From: Huiozyma naganishii CBS 8797 | Taxonomy: Eukaryota > Ascomycota > Saccharomycetes > Saccharomycetales > Saccharomycetaceae | Reading direction: 5' to 3' | Assembly (NCBI RefSeq): GCF_000348985.1 | Contig: NC_035923.1 | Coordinates: forward strand, 372,001-436,000 | DNA length: 64,000 nt | Shown: piece by piece, positions 48,338 through 59,523 of the stretch | Numbering within the stretch: the first letter of the stretch is position 1 | Layout of the letters: the number at the start of each line of letters is the position of its first letter | Program-made: the position numbers and the translations under genes | The notes under the pieces: model-generated | The model's database searches: none | Seen by the model: the letters and a program-made list of their open reading frames with translations, nothing else | Told to the model about the DNA's origin: nothing

Positions 48338-51300
48338 TTAGTAAAATGGAGACCATCCCATGTAAATAACGGAAAGCTTAGCAGGATCCATTGCCTGTTG
48401 GATCAATTCTTGTACGGTAGCTTCAATGCTTAAGCCCGACCCTACCAGTTTGTCTTCGACGCCCTTCAACGCCTTATACGACTCTTGATTTCTATTTTCA
48501 TCGACGAATAAAGAAAGCTTGGCACTGCTCCCTTCATTTTGTGCAAACGCAGCGTCATTGTACAATTCGCTTTCTTCCTCATCTTCTAGAAGATGCTTGT
48601 GCTTTTTCACTGGTGATAAGGTCCACGAGTATAAGGGATCCCATTTCAAGATGTTCAATACACACATAACTTTTCCAGAGTCGCTTCGCAAAAGTTGGTA
48701 GACACGCTCACAATTTCTGCGGAATAGACCTTCTACCCCCGTGACCCCCAAACCATCGACAATATCCCTTGTCAATCTGAACGGCACTAGCTCTGGAATA
48801 GGTAACAAACGACCTTGATCAAACGCAACCCCCAGGTCAATGTGAATTGGTTCCCCATTTGTGGAGTCAATCAAAATGTTATTCAAGTGACGGTCCCCAA
48901 GCCCAAGAATATACCCGACAATAGAACTTGTTGCGAGACTTTTCGCGTATTTGCTTTTCGCATCAAACCAGCGCTCAGAATCTAGGAAAGAATTGAAGAA
49001 GAAATGTTTTAGCTGGGGGTTTATCATCCCAGTGATTTTCTTGTACGTTTTTAACCGTTCCTGAGGGGACTTCGCCTGTACCGATTTCATCATCCTTCTT
49101 GCTTCATCAAAACCCAAGGCGTCAGGTTTGTGAAGATCACCCAATATCCTGTGCAGCGAGACTGAATTTGCCACAAATTCAATAATGCCTGCTCTAGGAC
49201 CCAGCGGAATAACAGTATAGGTTCGAATGCCTAACCCTGATTTACGAAGTGATTTGTCGTGCTTCAATATGTTATTGACCTGTTGGAAAACCTGTTCCAT
49301 AATCGCGTCCTGTCTCAAATCGTCATTACCGTCTTTCAGTAATATTTTTTGCATCAAACCATCTGATTGCCAAACTGTTAGTACCTTCGGTAAAGAAATA
49401 CCTGTAGTAGTGACATCAATACACTCCTTAACCTTAACTATATAGGGCCGCTGCTTCCGGCCATCTTGAGAATGAGTTATCGGAAATCGAATTGTGGGTA
49501 GAGGCAATTCGACACCTGGGAGTTGTTCCAGCCAGTATCTACCAATCTTCAAATTGGACAAATTGATTTGCTTTGATCGCGCGTCTGGTTTCAAACTCGC
49601 CAGTTCTAAACATTTCTCGCAGAATTTCTGAATAGGAATGACGTACGTTTTGTAATACGCAGGGTCGTGACAAACCTGTAAATCCTTTAAAATCGTGTTG
49701 ATTACGCTCACTTTTTGAAGGATTGAACTATCACCGTCCACTGGATAGTTAGAATATAGTTTAATACTCATAACAGAGTATAGCGATTCATATGGGAGTT
49801 TGAATAATATTCTTTTCATTGTCTTTTGAAGGGTTCTTTGAAACGACGTGGGTGCCTGTGACAATTTGGATGCTATTTGATTAATCCAAGGTAAAAATTT
49901 CCAACTTGGAATGCTAGCAATTTCTTGCTGTAGTTTTTCGTTTGTGAAGATATCCTTATCATGTTCAAACCACAAACCACAAAATTTATCAAGGACATCG
50001 TTATCGAAACGATCAGAGTATACCAAAACGCTAACATAGAAGTGCAATGTTTCTTTTACCAAGTTCTCTTTTCTCTTCAATAGATCATTAAGGGTAGCAT
50101 TATTACGTTCCACTTCTATGTTCAGCCGGGAAAAATGTCGTCTTGCATCCTTTCGCTCCCGCTCAGAAATTGTGTTGCTCTTTATAATTATCTTGAGTTG
50201 CTGTTGATCCTTACTGTGCACGATTTGTTGACGTTGTCTCTCGTTGATTTCATCACTTGCTACCAAACTATGCAGCTCAGAATTTAGGAAGTCACCCATA
50301 ATGCATGAAATTTTGGCTCTTGTGTGGAGATCAGAGATAGAAAAATCAAATTCCCGAATGTAATTGTCATATATGTCAAATCCCGACTCAAATCGAGATT
50401 CGGATAGCCATTTAATCAAGTGTGCACTTATCTCGTCATTCGAAACCATGATAAGTGGTCTGGATAAATCAGTTTGCTTTAAAACACTAACATCCTGACG
50501 TTGTTGTGATAGCAAATCCTTCAATATAACAATTGGGGTTTTGATCTCATTTGCCGACCAAAGAGCCATCGCGTTGGAGAATGCCACTGTCCGTAATAAA
50601 TCTGAGTCTGCCCAATCGCATTCTGTCAAAATTCGGTCCTCTCTTTTTAGAAATCCTTCAAGCATGAACGAATTTCTGAGAGCTTCTTGTGAAAGCTTTT
50701 CTGCTACTGCAAGTTTCGAACCGATCAAAAGTTGTGATATGGAGACAAGACAGAGATTTTCTCTCTCTGACCTCTTTAAAAGTATATCATTGGGAATCAG
50801 CATATTGCAGAACATATATCTGCTTTGAAGATTTATTTTATAGTCTCTGAAAGAAAGAGTTTCTAAAAGCTGTTGATCTTTCAGATTTTGACTCTCTATT
50901 AATTCGCAAAGCCTTTCCTTATCGGATATATTATCTGCAATATCTTTCAAAAAAGATACTTCTGTGAGAGTAGACAGCCACTCATCATCACTCTGAAATT
51001 GTGTCCTTTCATCAAATATTCCTATCATTGACTGTTCTAGTGCTGTTGGAAGATTGTTTAAAGATAATGTCAAACTTTTCAGGGTGGAGTAGAGACTTTT
51101 CGGTTTATCATTTATGGTTTCGGGTATGGGGAGATCCCACTTCCCCAGCTGCAAAGCCCACTCGTACGCATCATCGGAAATGTAAAAGTTTTTCGCAACA
51201 ATACTGCTCAACCCATAGAACCCCATTGCTTCTGTTGAACGAACCAATGAAGAATCTAAGTTGCCTGATCCAAGAAAATAGCCTGAATCAAATTTTGCAT

Positions 51301-54300
51301 TGAGAAAGGAATGACTTTTCCAAGTGGCCCATTCCAATTTACTTACCGTGTCGGCAGTTTGAGTCAAAGTGCGTGAGGGTGGTAAGCCCGATAATAGATC
51401 AATGTCACCTATTGCTTCGTAAATTCCTTCCAACGAGTTCTGGTCAACCACTGGTGTTTCCATATTCACTTCCTCAAAAAGCATATATCCGAATTTCACA
51501 TGGCTGGTCCGGATGGCAGTTTCATAAATCCACTTCAAATCTAACTTTGAATAAACCTTGCTGCAGTTTTGAATACTCCTTCGGGAGCCAATGCGCAGTA
51601 GTAGTATCATTTTGAATAAAAGCGTAAACTTATTTTGGTGATCTATCATTTCTGGAGAAAACTCGCGAAAGCCTTCAAGTAGTTGTAAAAACCAAGGTGC
51701 CACTCTTTTAACGTCTGAGTACAAAGAAATGGAAAACAGAGGAAGAATAGCTGCTTCTGAAAACTGGACTGAACTTTGGCACAAAGGATAAAAAATATGC
51801 AGATACGGGTGTGTCATTTCCAGGCCGTCCAATAGAGTTTTTATAATACTTAATAACCAATTGTTGTAAGATGAAGTGTTCATAATAAGTCCACCCATAC
51901 ACGAGCTGTCGGCAGTTAAATAACCACCAACATCCTTTTCAATAATTTTGAATATCTCATCATCAATATCAATGATAAAGGGGTGATTGTTTAGAGACTC
52001 TTTAGTTAGAGAGTCACATACTGGTATTGCTTCATGTGTACTGAAATACGACATTATGGCAACACACAACATAGCACTACGAGACGATTTAATGATGTTT
52101 GAATCTTGCATAAAAGCATAGAAATTTCGGTAAAGTGGTCCAAAAGAACCCATTTCAGCGAGGTCTTCAATAATCACGGCAGCTAGAGACTCAAACTCAA
52201 CATCGTCCCGAGTAAGAAGAACATATGGAATCAGTTTGCAGTAATCGATAAGCCACAATTTAAACTGAACCGTTATGTACTCATTTGGTACGGGATTGTT
52301 GAGGACATTGCGAAGACAAGGTATAGAGGGTTTGAATGTACTATCGAACCTACAAGGTTGCTCTATATTGGAAAACAATAGTGATATCACAGTAGCGCGC
52401 TCCTTGCTGCATCCCTTGGCTGAGAGAAAGTCATTCACTTGATATGCATTCTCTGAAACAGACTCTCCTCGCAAAGCGTCAATGCAATACCCCCATATAT
52501 GCATATTTTTCAAATCCCAGTTTTTTATCAAAAGTATTTTGGAAAGATACAATGGATCAATTTCTTTCTTGAGAGTATATTGGCGTATTAGCAAATTCTG
52601 AAATATTCTAATCAAGGCAGGCTCAAAATCATGTTCTTGTGCATGAAGTTCATCAATCAGGAGTATGGCCAGTGAAAACAGCTCATCATGTATAACATCT
52701 TTTGATAATTGTGTCATTAATCTGACAGCTAGTTGGCTCAAAAATGAGTAATCGTCTAGTTCTTCTTTGTAAATCACAAATAGCAGTTTTATTTCCCGAA
52801 TGCATTGGAGTTGTTGAAACAAATCGTTACTTTGCTCTAAATCATTAATAACCCATAATGTTAAAGCGTTAAAGTCAGAAGTGGCTGCGGCATTTTTGTA
52901 GTAATATGAATTGATAATTCTCAAACCATCTGGGAAGTCAATTCTTAGCTCGTTCTGATATCTTCGCAATTTATCTGAAGGACCAAAAAGATCGTCAATA
53001 AAACTACAACCAGGGAAGCTATCCTTAACAATATCCATGCATTGAGCAGGAGTACCCAAGTCTAAAAAACTCAGAAAATATTTGTATGAGAGAAGACGGT
53101 ACTTCTCATTAAAATATGAAGTTTTCGTACCCAACAGCTGAATTGCGACCTCAAATATTGAATCACCAATCCCATATGGAAGGAATGAAAATGGAACCAC
53201 CAGATGATAACTGTGCAAAAAGAGGGTTGCTTCATCCTCTGCTTTAACTTGACACAACTTTCTCAAAAAATTAGGATTATTCAAGCCCCTCGAAAAGTAT
53301 GCAGCTGCATACTCGATAGAGTATTTTTTGAGTACCATATCGGTATCGTCGATGTCAAAAAGAATGGGATCCCATGTTGCGAATATGTTCCCAGAGTCTT
53401 TTAGATCCATGCAACTCAGAATAATCAAGTCATTCCGACAATAATGAAAAAGTTCAAGCCTGCTGCCCAGCCCAACATTTTCAGAGACCTCATTCAACAC
53501 AGATACAATGTAACTTCTCATATGATTAAACCTCGAAAGAGGTAACAAAGATGCAATGACAGCAACCATAACTGAGTATGAAACAACCGAAAATTGACAG
53601 AGCATCATTGTGTAAAAAGCGGAACTTTCAATTTTTTGTTGAGGAGCATTGTACAACTCTTTTAGTTCCCATATAATAACGTTCTGATTTCTGTAGCCAA
53701 CCTTTGACATATACTTGAGCAACTTCCTTGCATGCTTTGATCGGGCAGCAAAATCTAACTTACTTATACCTTTGATTAAGGTGGAAAATACCCGCTGCTT
53801 TCCACCATTGACAATTCCATGTGAAAGATCATGGCCTATTAGGAGGTTTAGCAAAAAATCCACCAGCTCTTCTATGGGTTTTCGGCCGCTATATTGTACA
53901 TCATTGAATCTTTCAACTATCCAATCCATAATATCTTTACAATCACTATTTAATGGAGTGTCAGGAGCCGCGATCCAGACTGACGCAATGGAGTTCAGGT
54001 AGTATATGAGGGCAGATATGGTCTCATTAGAAGTATTATGTTTTGATCCAAGTAGTTTTTCAGCAGTTCGTTGAGTTAACCATTGCAGCATATCAACTTT
54101 CTCCACTTTATTTAGACAGTTATTCTTCTTGAAAAAGTCACCTAAGCAGGCCAGGCACAAAATTATGTCATCAGCACTCGCAATTTTGATAATTCTTTTC
54201 AAATATGGATAGAAAGCTGTGGAGTCACTCTTTTGGTATATCGACATTAGGGCTTGAACAGCTACTGCAAGTATACCGGAACTCTGTGTTGGAGGTGCAT

Positions 54301-56695
54301 TTACAAACTTAAAATCTTCGTTGAATGATTTATTGAATGAAGTATTACCAACTTCGTCACCATAATCATCGTCGTCGTTCTTTTTGTCATTTTTCTTTAC
54401 CAGCAACGGATTAATTATGACTGAAAGATCAAAGAATTCAGGTAAGATCCCCCCAATATTTTCAATACGAACGAACAAGATTTCTTTCAAAAGCATTACA
54501 TGGATTTCTTTATCATGGAGGTCTAATGATCGTAAAGCTTTTTGAAATACAATTTTAGAATTGTAACTGAAGGTTGAGTAATTTGAGTTCCCTGAAATTT
54601 TATCGACTATCATGAGAAGCTCAAATGACCGCATTATCCGATTAAGGGGTGCTGCTTCATTGCTACTTTCAAATCCTTCCAGAAATTTTGAAAGTAAATT
54701 GTTTGATTCCTCGTTGTCTAGTTGGATTTTTTTTATACCTCGAGCTCTATCTTCAGGCTTGGACAGCCGCTTAGTGTTATTTTTTTGAAGCATAAAAATA
54801 CGTTGTATTTCATAGTCTTTCCACAGCTTGTACATTGTTGCAAGACCTGTTTTTCCTGACAGTGTTAGCGTGTTGGTAGAATTGGTAACCTTTGCATATT
54901 CGTTTATATTTTTCCCACATAACCATGACACAAATGTGCTCAACCCGCTTGGACTAAAGGCCCCCAGTTCATTCCACCGTGCTTTTAACCAGTAAAGAAC
55001 TTTGCTTTCAGCCGTTTCATTTTCTCTGAGATTGACGTTAGAGAAATGATGAAGATTCTCCCAAAATTCAAACGCCTCGTCGCATATTGATATTGGACCA
55101 TTTATATCCGAAAACTCATATATATCACAGATATCCGCTCTGAGTTTCGAATCAAATGGTATTTCTGAAGAGTCCTTAATAATTTTTGCAAGCAGCGCAC
55201 ATGCAAACCTGGAGGTCGCTGAGTATTTTATCAACGGCAGGGACACCTTGAAGATTTTGATCTGATCCTTCATGGTTAAGACGTTCCTTGAGGCTGCTAT
55301 AGGAATCAATGCTATCAATGCCCAGTCCATATGTGCATCATTCTCGAGCTTGCGGATTGTAGCTGATTTCAGATCTTTTAGCAATGCTTTATCAATGTTT
55401 ACTGAAATCAAATACATTGTGGCCAATTGCAAGCCGAACCTTACGTAATTCTCACTTTCCTGGTCATCCAAACAATACTGGATGAAAGATACCATATTGT
55501 CGGACAGTCTAAGTATAGAGCTAAAATTGCGTCTGTTTTTGGCCTTCTTATAACTTAACAAGTTACCTTCATGTTTTTTTGACTGTTCGAAGTATGCAGA
55601 CAATAATTTTACAGATGACAACAATTTCAACCAAGGCAAAACCCTTGTGTGATCTGTCATTTGTATATCCTGAAATTCAAATAATCCAAAAAAAGTGGAC
55701 CCTTCGTCATATTCCTTGAAAGATAATGCACTGGCAGGAACAAACATTGAATCAAATTTGCCCAACTTGTGAAGTAGGTACTCCGTGAAGAGGTCATAGG
55801 AAACTTCATGAGCGGCGTCTTCTGCGGCTGCCCCCTCCATAAGGGGCAAATTATTGCAAACCAACTCGCTCGCAAAAACATCCAATAGCGTGGCTTCTAA
55901 CTGTAGGGATTCGCTATTAAAATCACCTACTGTGAGTTGATACTTCCATGCTTCTTTAATTAGCTGTATGGAATCCATGATATTAAGACAGTGGGTTTCT
56001 ACTATCAGAGTATTCATCAAATTAAAAATCAGCTTTGTATTACTCGTCTCCTTTTCGCTCATTTTGATGAGTCTTAAAATTGTCCTGTGTAAATTGATAC
56101 TCACGCTGTACAACCCCACCGTATCTCGTCTCAACAACGATACTAAAGTAGCTAAAAGATTGAAAGTGGTTTTGTCCTCGCTCGCTTGATGGTCAAGAAT
56201 TTCACAAACTTTATCCACGAGAAAGATCCATTTGGTCTCTACAAATTTCAGTTTGAATAGCTTTGAGTTTACCAGCGACAGGAGACCAAAGGTCAAATTT
56301 AGTGCCACTGCAGGGATCAATCTTATAGTACCTTCGTGAACTATCAATGTTGGTATTGCATTTAAAAGGAAATTTAAAGTTCTCAGTTTCAGCTTGTTAT
56401 TAAACTTCTCTATGAAAAGTCTAAGAACGTATGCGCTCGATGACAACCTCTCTTCGAGCAGGCTTAATTTATTCCCTCGAGCAGCAGCATCCGTATCGAG
56501 AAGGGTACAGTATTGTATATGTTCAGAAGTAAGTAGCTCCACAAGGCTCTCACTGATGCCCTGATACGCCTTTATGGGCACATTCGCGGGTTGAGATTTC
56601 AGCAGATCTGTCAGATCATCTAGCCCGAGCTTCTTATCCCTTATTTTGTTGGAAGATAGCAGAATAAGTATACCATCAATGTTATAGTTATCCAT
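48338..56695 (-). CDS. TEL1: Tel1, ATM-family checkpoint kinase
   Basis: 2785 codons (S. cerevisiae 2787), one uninterrupted frame of 8.4 kb. The N-terminal 1700 residues are HEAT-like helical repeats, followed by a FAT domain and a PI3K-like kinase domain from about residue 2440. GLGDRHLNNILID (about 2597) is the catalytic loop and HIDLGVAFDQG carries the metal-binding DxG-type motif. The FATC tail ends DPAKLSVIYMGWSPFY. Tel1 is recruited by Mre11-Rad50-Xrs2 to DNA ends, promotes telomerase action at short telomeres and signals double-strand breaks. The N-terminal TAN motif region (KIRDKKLGLDDLTDLL) is visible near residue 17. Downstream convergent partner AVT5/6 and upstream RPL23 match S. 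cerevisiae YBL088C. Confidence 0.99.
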   Translation of the reverse strand: MDNYNIDGILILLSSNKIRDKKLGLDDLTDLLKSQPANVPIKAYQGISESLVELLTSEHIQYCTLLDTDAAARGNKLSLLEERLSSSAYVLRLFIEKFNNKLKLRTLNFLLNAIPTLIVHEGTIRLIPAVALNLTFGLLSLVNSKLFKLKFVETKWIFLVDKVCEILDHQASEDKTTFNLLATLVSLLRRDTVGLYSVSINLHRTILRLIKMSEKETSNTKLIFNLMNTLIVETHCLNIMDSIQLIKEAWKYQLTVGDFNSESLQLEATLLDVFASELVCNNLPLMEGAAAEDAAHEVSYDLFTEYLLHKLGKFDSMFVPASALSFKEYDEGSTFFGLFEFQDIQMTDHTRVLPWLKLLSSVKLLSAYFEQSKKHEGNLLSYKKAKNRRNFSSILRLSDNMVSFIQYCLDDQESENYVRFGLQLATMYLISVNIDKALLKDLKSATIRKLENDAHMDWALIALIPIAASRNVLTMKDQIKIFKVSLPLIKYSATSRFACALLAKIIKDSSEIPFDSKLRADICDIYEFSDINGPISICDEAFEFWENLHHFSNVNLRENETAESKVLYWLKARWNELGAFSPSGLSTFVSWLCGKNINEYAKVTNSTNTLTLSGKTGLATMYKLWKDYEIQRIFMLQKNNTKRLSKPEDRARGIKKIQLDNEESNNLLSKFLEGFESSNEAAPLNRIMRSFELLMIVDKISGNSNYSTFSYNSKIVFQKALRSLDLHDKEIHVMLLKEILFVRIENIGGILPEFFDLSVIINPLLVKKNDKKNDDDDYGDEVGNTSFNKSFNEDFKFVNAPPTQSSGILAVAVQALMSIYQKSDSTAFYPYLKRIIKIASADDIILCLACLGDFFKKNNCLNKVEKVDMLQWLTQRTAEKLLGSKHNTSNETISALIYYLNSIASVWIAAPDTPLNSDCKDIMDWIVERFNDVQYSGRKPIEELVDFLLNLLIGHDLSHGIVNGGKQRVFSTLIKGISKLDFAARSKHARKLLKYMSKVGYRNQNVIIWELKELYNAPQQKIESSAFYTMMLCQFSVVSYSVMVAVIASLLPLSRFNHMRSYIVSVLNEVSENVGLGSRLELFHYCRNDLIILSCMDLKDSGNIFATWDPILFDIDDTDMVLKKYSIEYAAAYFSRGLNNPNFLRKLCQVKAEDEATLFLHSYHLVVPFSFLPYGIGDSIFEVAIQLLGTKTSYFNEKYRLLSYKYFLSFLDLGTPAQCMDIVKDSFPGCSFIDDLFGPSDKLRRYQNELRIDFPDGLRIINSYYYKNAAATSDFNALTLWVINDLEQSNDLFQQLQCIREIKLLFVIYKEELDDYSFLSQLAVRLMTQLSKDVIHDELFSLAILLIDELHAQEHDFEPALIRIFQNLLIRQYTLKKEIDPLYLSKILLIKNWDLKNMHIWGYCIDALRGESVSENAYQVNDFLSAKGCSKERATVISLLFSNIEQPCRFDSTFKPSIPCLRNVLNNPVPNEYITVQFKLWLIDYCKLIPYVLLTRDDVEFESLAAVIIEDLAEMGSFGPLYRNFYAFMQDSNIIKSSRSAMLCVAIMSYFSTHEAIPVCDSLTKESLNNHPFIIDIDDEIFKIIEKDVGGYLTADSSCMGGLIMNTSSYNNWLLSIIKTLLDGLEMTHPYLHIFYPLCQSSVQFSEAAILPLFSISLYSDVKRVAPWFLQLLEGFREFSPEMIDHQNKFTLLFKMILLLRIGSRRSIQNCSKVYSKLDLKWIYETAIRTSHVKFGYMLFEEVNMETPVVDQNSLEGIYEAIGDIDLLSGLPPSRTLTQTADTVSKLEWATWKSHSFLNAKFDSGYFLGSGNLDSSLVRSTEAMGFYGLSSIVAKNFYISDDAYEWALQLGKWDLPIPETINDKPKSLYSTLKSLTLSLNNLPTALEQSMIGIFDERTQFQSDDEWLSTLTEVSFLKDIADNISDKERLCELIESQNLKDQQLLETLSFRDYKINLQSRYMFCNMLIPNDILLKRSERENLCLVSISQLLIGSKLAVAEKLSQEALRNSFMLEGFLKREDRILTECDWADSDLLRTVAFSNAMALWSANEIKTPIVILKDLLSQQRQDVSVLKQTDLSRPLIMVSNDEISAHLIKWLSESRFESGFDIYDNYIREFDFSISDLHTRAKISCIMGDFLNSELHSLVASDEINERQRQQIVHSKDQQQLKIIIKSNTISERERKDARRHFSRLNIEVERNNATLNDLLKRKENLVKETLHFYVSVLVYSDRFDNDVLDKFCGLWFEHDKDIFTNEKLQQEIASIPSWKFLPWINQIASKLSQAPTSFQRTLQKTMKRILFKLPYESLYSVMSIKLYSNYPVDGDSSILQKVSVINTILKDLQVCHDPAYYKTYVIPIQKFCEKCLELASLKPDARSKQINLSNLKIGRYWLEQLPGVELPLPTIRFPITHSQDGRKQRPYIVKVKECIDVTTTGISLPKVLTVWQSDGLMQKILLKDGNDDLRQDAIMEQVFQQVNNILKHDKSLRKSGLGIRTYTVIPLGPRAGIIEFVANSVSLHRILGDLHKPDALGFDEARRMMKSVQAKSPQERLKTYKKITGMINPQLKHFFFNSFLDSERWFDAKSKYAKSLATSSIVGYILGLGDRHLNNILIDSTNGEPIHIDLGVAFDQGRLLPIPELVPFRLTRDIVDGLGVTGVEGLFRRNCERVYQLLRSDSGKVMCVLNILKWDPLYSWTLSPVKKHKHLLEDEEESELYNDAAFAQNEGSSAKLSLFVDENRNQESYKALKGVEDKLVGSGLSIEATVQELIQQAMDPAKLSVIYMGWSPFY

Positions 56696-56980
56696 GTATG
56701 ACTATACGAGGACAATTTTACTGCAATATCTGCTGCAGCCCTTAACTTGAACTATCTCCTCTTCTCCAGCTTTTTCTTCGCTAAAGCAAAATTTAGAAGA
56801 AGAACAAAGAAAAAAAGATTGAATCGAAGACGAATAAATGAAAACATAAACAAATATTAATAGATGACTTTTATATCTTATGAATGTTATGAATGATGAT
56901 GATAATGATGATTATGATTGTTATTACTATGTAAAGTAATTTTCTAATCCTCCTGCAAAAGTGAAGCCATTGTGACCCGT

Positions 56981-57394
56981 TTAGACAACAACACCAGAGT
57001 TGGATGCGACTCTTGGCCACAAGTCAGCACATTCCTTACCGACTGGACCAGTGATTGCAGAACCCTTCATTTCACCCTTTGGATTAGCGATGACACCGGC
57101 GTTGTCTTCGAAGTATAGGAAGACACCGTCCTTTCTTCTCCAGGACTTGGCTTGTCTGACCACAATAGCTGGCATGACCTTCTTTCTCAATTCAGGCTTA
57201 CCCTTCTTAACAGTAGCCATAACCATGTCACCCAAAGAGGCGGCTGGTAGTCTGTTCAATCTGGAACCAGAGCCCTTGACAGCTATGATGTACAAGTTTC
57301 TGGCACCTGTGTTGTCAGCACAGTTCATGATGGCACCAGTTGGCAAACCGAGGGAAATTCTAAACTTTGTACCTTGAGCACCGTTACCAGACAT
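56981..57394 (-). CDS. RPL23A: 60S ribosomal protein uL14 (Rpl23), intronless
   Basis: 137 codons, the same length as S. cerevisiae Rpl23 and nearly identical: [57 protein letters not shown], and the end [12 protein letters not shown]. uL14 sits at the subunit interface near the sarcin-ricin loop. Both S. cerevisiae copies carry an intron after about 14 codons; here the frame runs through that position without interruption. Codon bias is strong. A Rap1/HOMOL1 site lies 275 bp upstream. The position next to TEL1 and YBL086C matches RPL23A; RPL23B is in the sister region. Confidence 0.98.
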   Translation of the reverse strand: MSGNGAQGTKFRISLGLPTGAIMNCADNTGARNLYIIAVKGSGSRLNRLPAASLGDMVMATVKKGKPELRKKVMPAIVVRQAKSWRRKDGVFLYFEDNAGVIANPKGEMKGSAITGPVGKECADLWPRVASNSGVVV

Positions 57395-57697
57395 TGCTTA
57401 CTTGACGAGGTGGGGGGTTCTTGAAATTGGTTCCAAACACTAGAGGCGCCTAAGCAAATACACTATCCAAAAGGTTCATCCACCACCTTGTGACTGTCAA
57501 CGCATCGAGTTCACCAATTTCTTCAATTAATTTTTCACGAAAAAAAAAAGAGGCCTCGACCCATAATTTTTGTGGTGAAAAAACGATAAAATTACCGGAA
57601 ACAGAATATTTTCAGTAGCCTCCCAGAATCTTTTTTCTTTCTTAAAAAAATTACAAAACAGAAAAAAAATGTACGGATGTTGCACAGTCACGCGATT
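57395..57697. other. RPL23 promoter and YBL086C 3' region
   Basis: 303 bp. Besides the Rap1 site, several A/T runs at 57540-57670 are seen. No TACTAAC branch point is present, so a 5' leader intron is unlikely. Confidence 0.6.
57669..57681 (-). promoter_or_regulatory. Rap1/HOMOL1 site of the RPL23 promoter
   Basis: On the minus strand AACATCCGTACAT, the classic HOMOL1 form of the Rap1 site, lies 275-287 bp upstream of the RPL23 ATG. T-rich DNA follows toward the gene, as in many ribosomal-protein promoters. Confidence 0.75.
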
Positions 57698-59077
57698 TTA
57701 CACAACGGGAGTAGTGATGGTCCAGCTTTTGGCGTCCCTGACGATCGGGTCTGCGATCCTCTCGTCTTGGTCCTCGTAGTGCTTCTCATGTTCACTTTGA
57801 GAACCGTTTCTCATTCTTTGTCTCTGATTCGACGATAGGTGTGACCAATCGTGCCCCGCGGAGTTAGTCTTCATCTCCAGGAACTCCCTGTTGTTCATGT
57901 TATCCCACGCGGTGTCATTGGAGTCGCAGCTGGGCCCGTTCGAGACAAAGCCGGCGCTGTTCTCGACAAGGTCCTTCAACTTCAAAGCCTGGATGTCTAT
58001 TAGGTTGACGCCGTTCTCGTTCTTGGCCCAGCCGTTCCCGCCCTTAAGAATGTTCTCGACACATTCTGCTGGTGTAAGTTCGTTTGGGCGTGGGTCCCAT
58101 GTTAGCTGGAAAGTCCTGTCATGGAGTGTGTTGATGAGCGGGTTCAAGTGGCCCGCAATCGTCGTGATACCCCTCGAGGACACGTATGTAGCACCCGTTG
58201 CTAAACCAGATGCCCCACCGGCCATGGAGGGCAAATCCGAACCAGTGGTGCTCCCGCCGCTCGTGATGGAGCTGTTTCTCTCAAAGATCTTCGAGATACC
58301 GTTTTGGTAGCTGCTCGACAGTTGCCCTGTGCTGAAGTCGGATGGGATCTTGAAGTCCCTGTAAGTACCTCTGATCACCTTCAGTTGGAAAGTGACACTC
58401 AGGATGGAGTTTACTTTCGACTGTTTCAGCAGAAACCTGTTGGTGATCGGTTCCTCCTCCTTACGCACGTACTCGGCAACATTTACGGTGACCGTCCCCA
58501 GTAAGAGTGTCCCCGTCACCCGCTGCGTGTATGAATTCTTGCGTGAACCGTTTGCCTGCGGCGAGAATGACGACACACTGTTCCTGTTCGACAGCTCGAA
58601 ACTCTGAGACGACCTCAGCGACGGCGTGCGAAGTATACTCTTCCGCGGGGAACTGACGGCGCTGCTGCTCGTATCAGAGGAGCTGCTCGCACCAGTGACA
58701 CCCGCAACAGGCTTATCAGTCCTGGAGGGCGTGCTTACCGCTTCAAAATAAATCTGCAGGACTAGATCCTTCTCGCAGAGTTTCCCATCCCTATTAATTT
58801 GTAGCTTAATCTGGACAGGCTTGTCCAGCCTATAGTTCCACTGCGCCCGGTGGTGCTTAAGGGGCACATGGGCGGTCACACCTTTGCTCTGCGTGGAATA
58901 GTCGCCTCGAGAGTCACCAGATAAACCTACAGTCCTCGACGTCCCCGTTCCATCCTTGAACGACCATTTCACGTAGCAGTACCCAGAGGACTGCGGGACG
59001 TTCACCAGCTCGTTAATCTGCAAATTCAGTAGAAACTTCGGATGCTTACCCTTGCTACCACCGCCAAACTTCGTCAT
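57698..59077 (-). CDS. YBL086C: YBL086C-type protein with N-terminal C2 (NT-C2) domain
   Basis: 459 codons from the ATG at 59077. A further 14 in-frame codons upstream start with TTG and were left out. S. cerevisiae YBL086C has 466. An NT-C2 domain of the EEIG1/EHBP1 kind covers about residues 1-245: KHPKFLLNLQINELVNVPQ, GYCYVKWSFKDG, HRAQWNYRLDKPVQIKLQ, and KVNSILSVTFQLKVIRGTYR. A serine-rich insert (about 130-190) splits it. The C-terminal half has ERTFQLTWDPRPNE-like text (DRTFQLTWDPRPNELTPAEC). The molecular function is not known to me. Its position between RPL23 and BOI1 matches S. cerevisiae. Confidence 0.9.
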   Translation of the reverse strand: MTKFGGGSKGKHPKFLLNLQINELVNVPQSSGYCYVKWSFKDGTGTSRTVGLSGDSRGDYSTQSKGVTAHVPLKHHRAQWNYRLDKPVQIKLQINRDGKLCEKDLVLQIYFEAVSTPSRTDKPVAGVTGASSSSDTSSSAVSSPRKSILRTPSLRSSQSFELSNRNSVSSFSPQANGSRKNSYTQRVTGTLLLGTVTVNVAEYVRKEEEPITNRFLLKQSKVNSILSVTFQLKVIRGTYRDFKIPSDFSTGQLSSSYQNGISKIFERNSSITSGGSTTGSDLPSMAGGASGLATGATYVSSRGITTIAGHLNPLINTLHDRTFQLTWDPRPNELTPAECVENILKGGNGWAKNENGVNLIDIQALKLKDLVENSAGFVSNGPSCDSNDTAWDNMNNREFLEMKTNSAGHDWSHLSSNQRQRMRNGSQSEHEKHYEDQDERIADPIVRDAKSWTITTPVV

Positions 59078-59523
59078 GCAAACCTTATTTACACCTCCAA
59101 GCGAACCAGTACAGACCAAAGGTTCCTCACTTCCACTTTCTCATCCCTCAGTTAATATATGCAGATTTGCAAAATTTCACTCTTTTTCCATCCCTATTCT
59201 GTGAAATGAGCGCGTTTAACGCCTGTTTAAGCGTCTGAATGGGCTATATATCCCCAGACCCAAGGATACAGTGTCCCTGACCACACACAAAGTACCCATC
59301 GACCGTGGAGACACGAGCAATTGGTCGCTGCTGCTGTTGGCCACCTCTGACACACAGTTTTTGGCGACTTCCCGTGTTTTGTTTACTGTTTTGTTTCTTC
59401 TTTGAAGAATTTTCTGATTTTTGGTGTTTTGGGAACCGTCGTTTTGGCCAAGCCTTGAGAGCAAGGCTGCTACTACTACTGCTGCTACTGCTGCTGTGTG
59501 GACGTGTGACGTGAGTGTCCACT
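59078..59523. other. Divergent YBL086C-BOI1 promoter region
   Basis: 446 bp. A CTG/CTA-rich trinucleotide tract lies at 59466-59498, just upstream of BOI1. TATATA is at 59245. Nothing else distinctive was seen. Confidence 0.6.
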
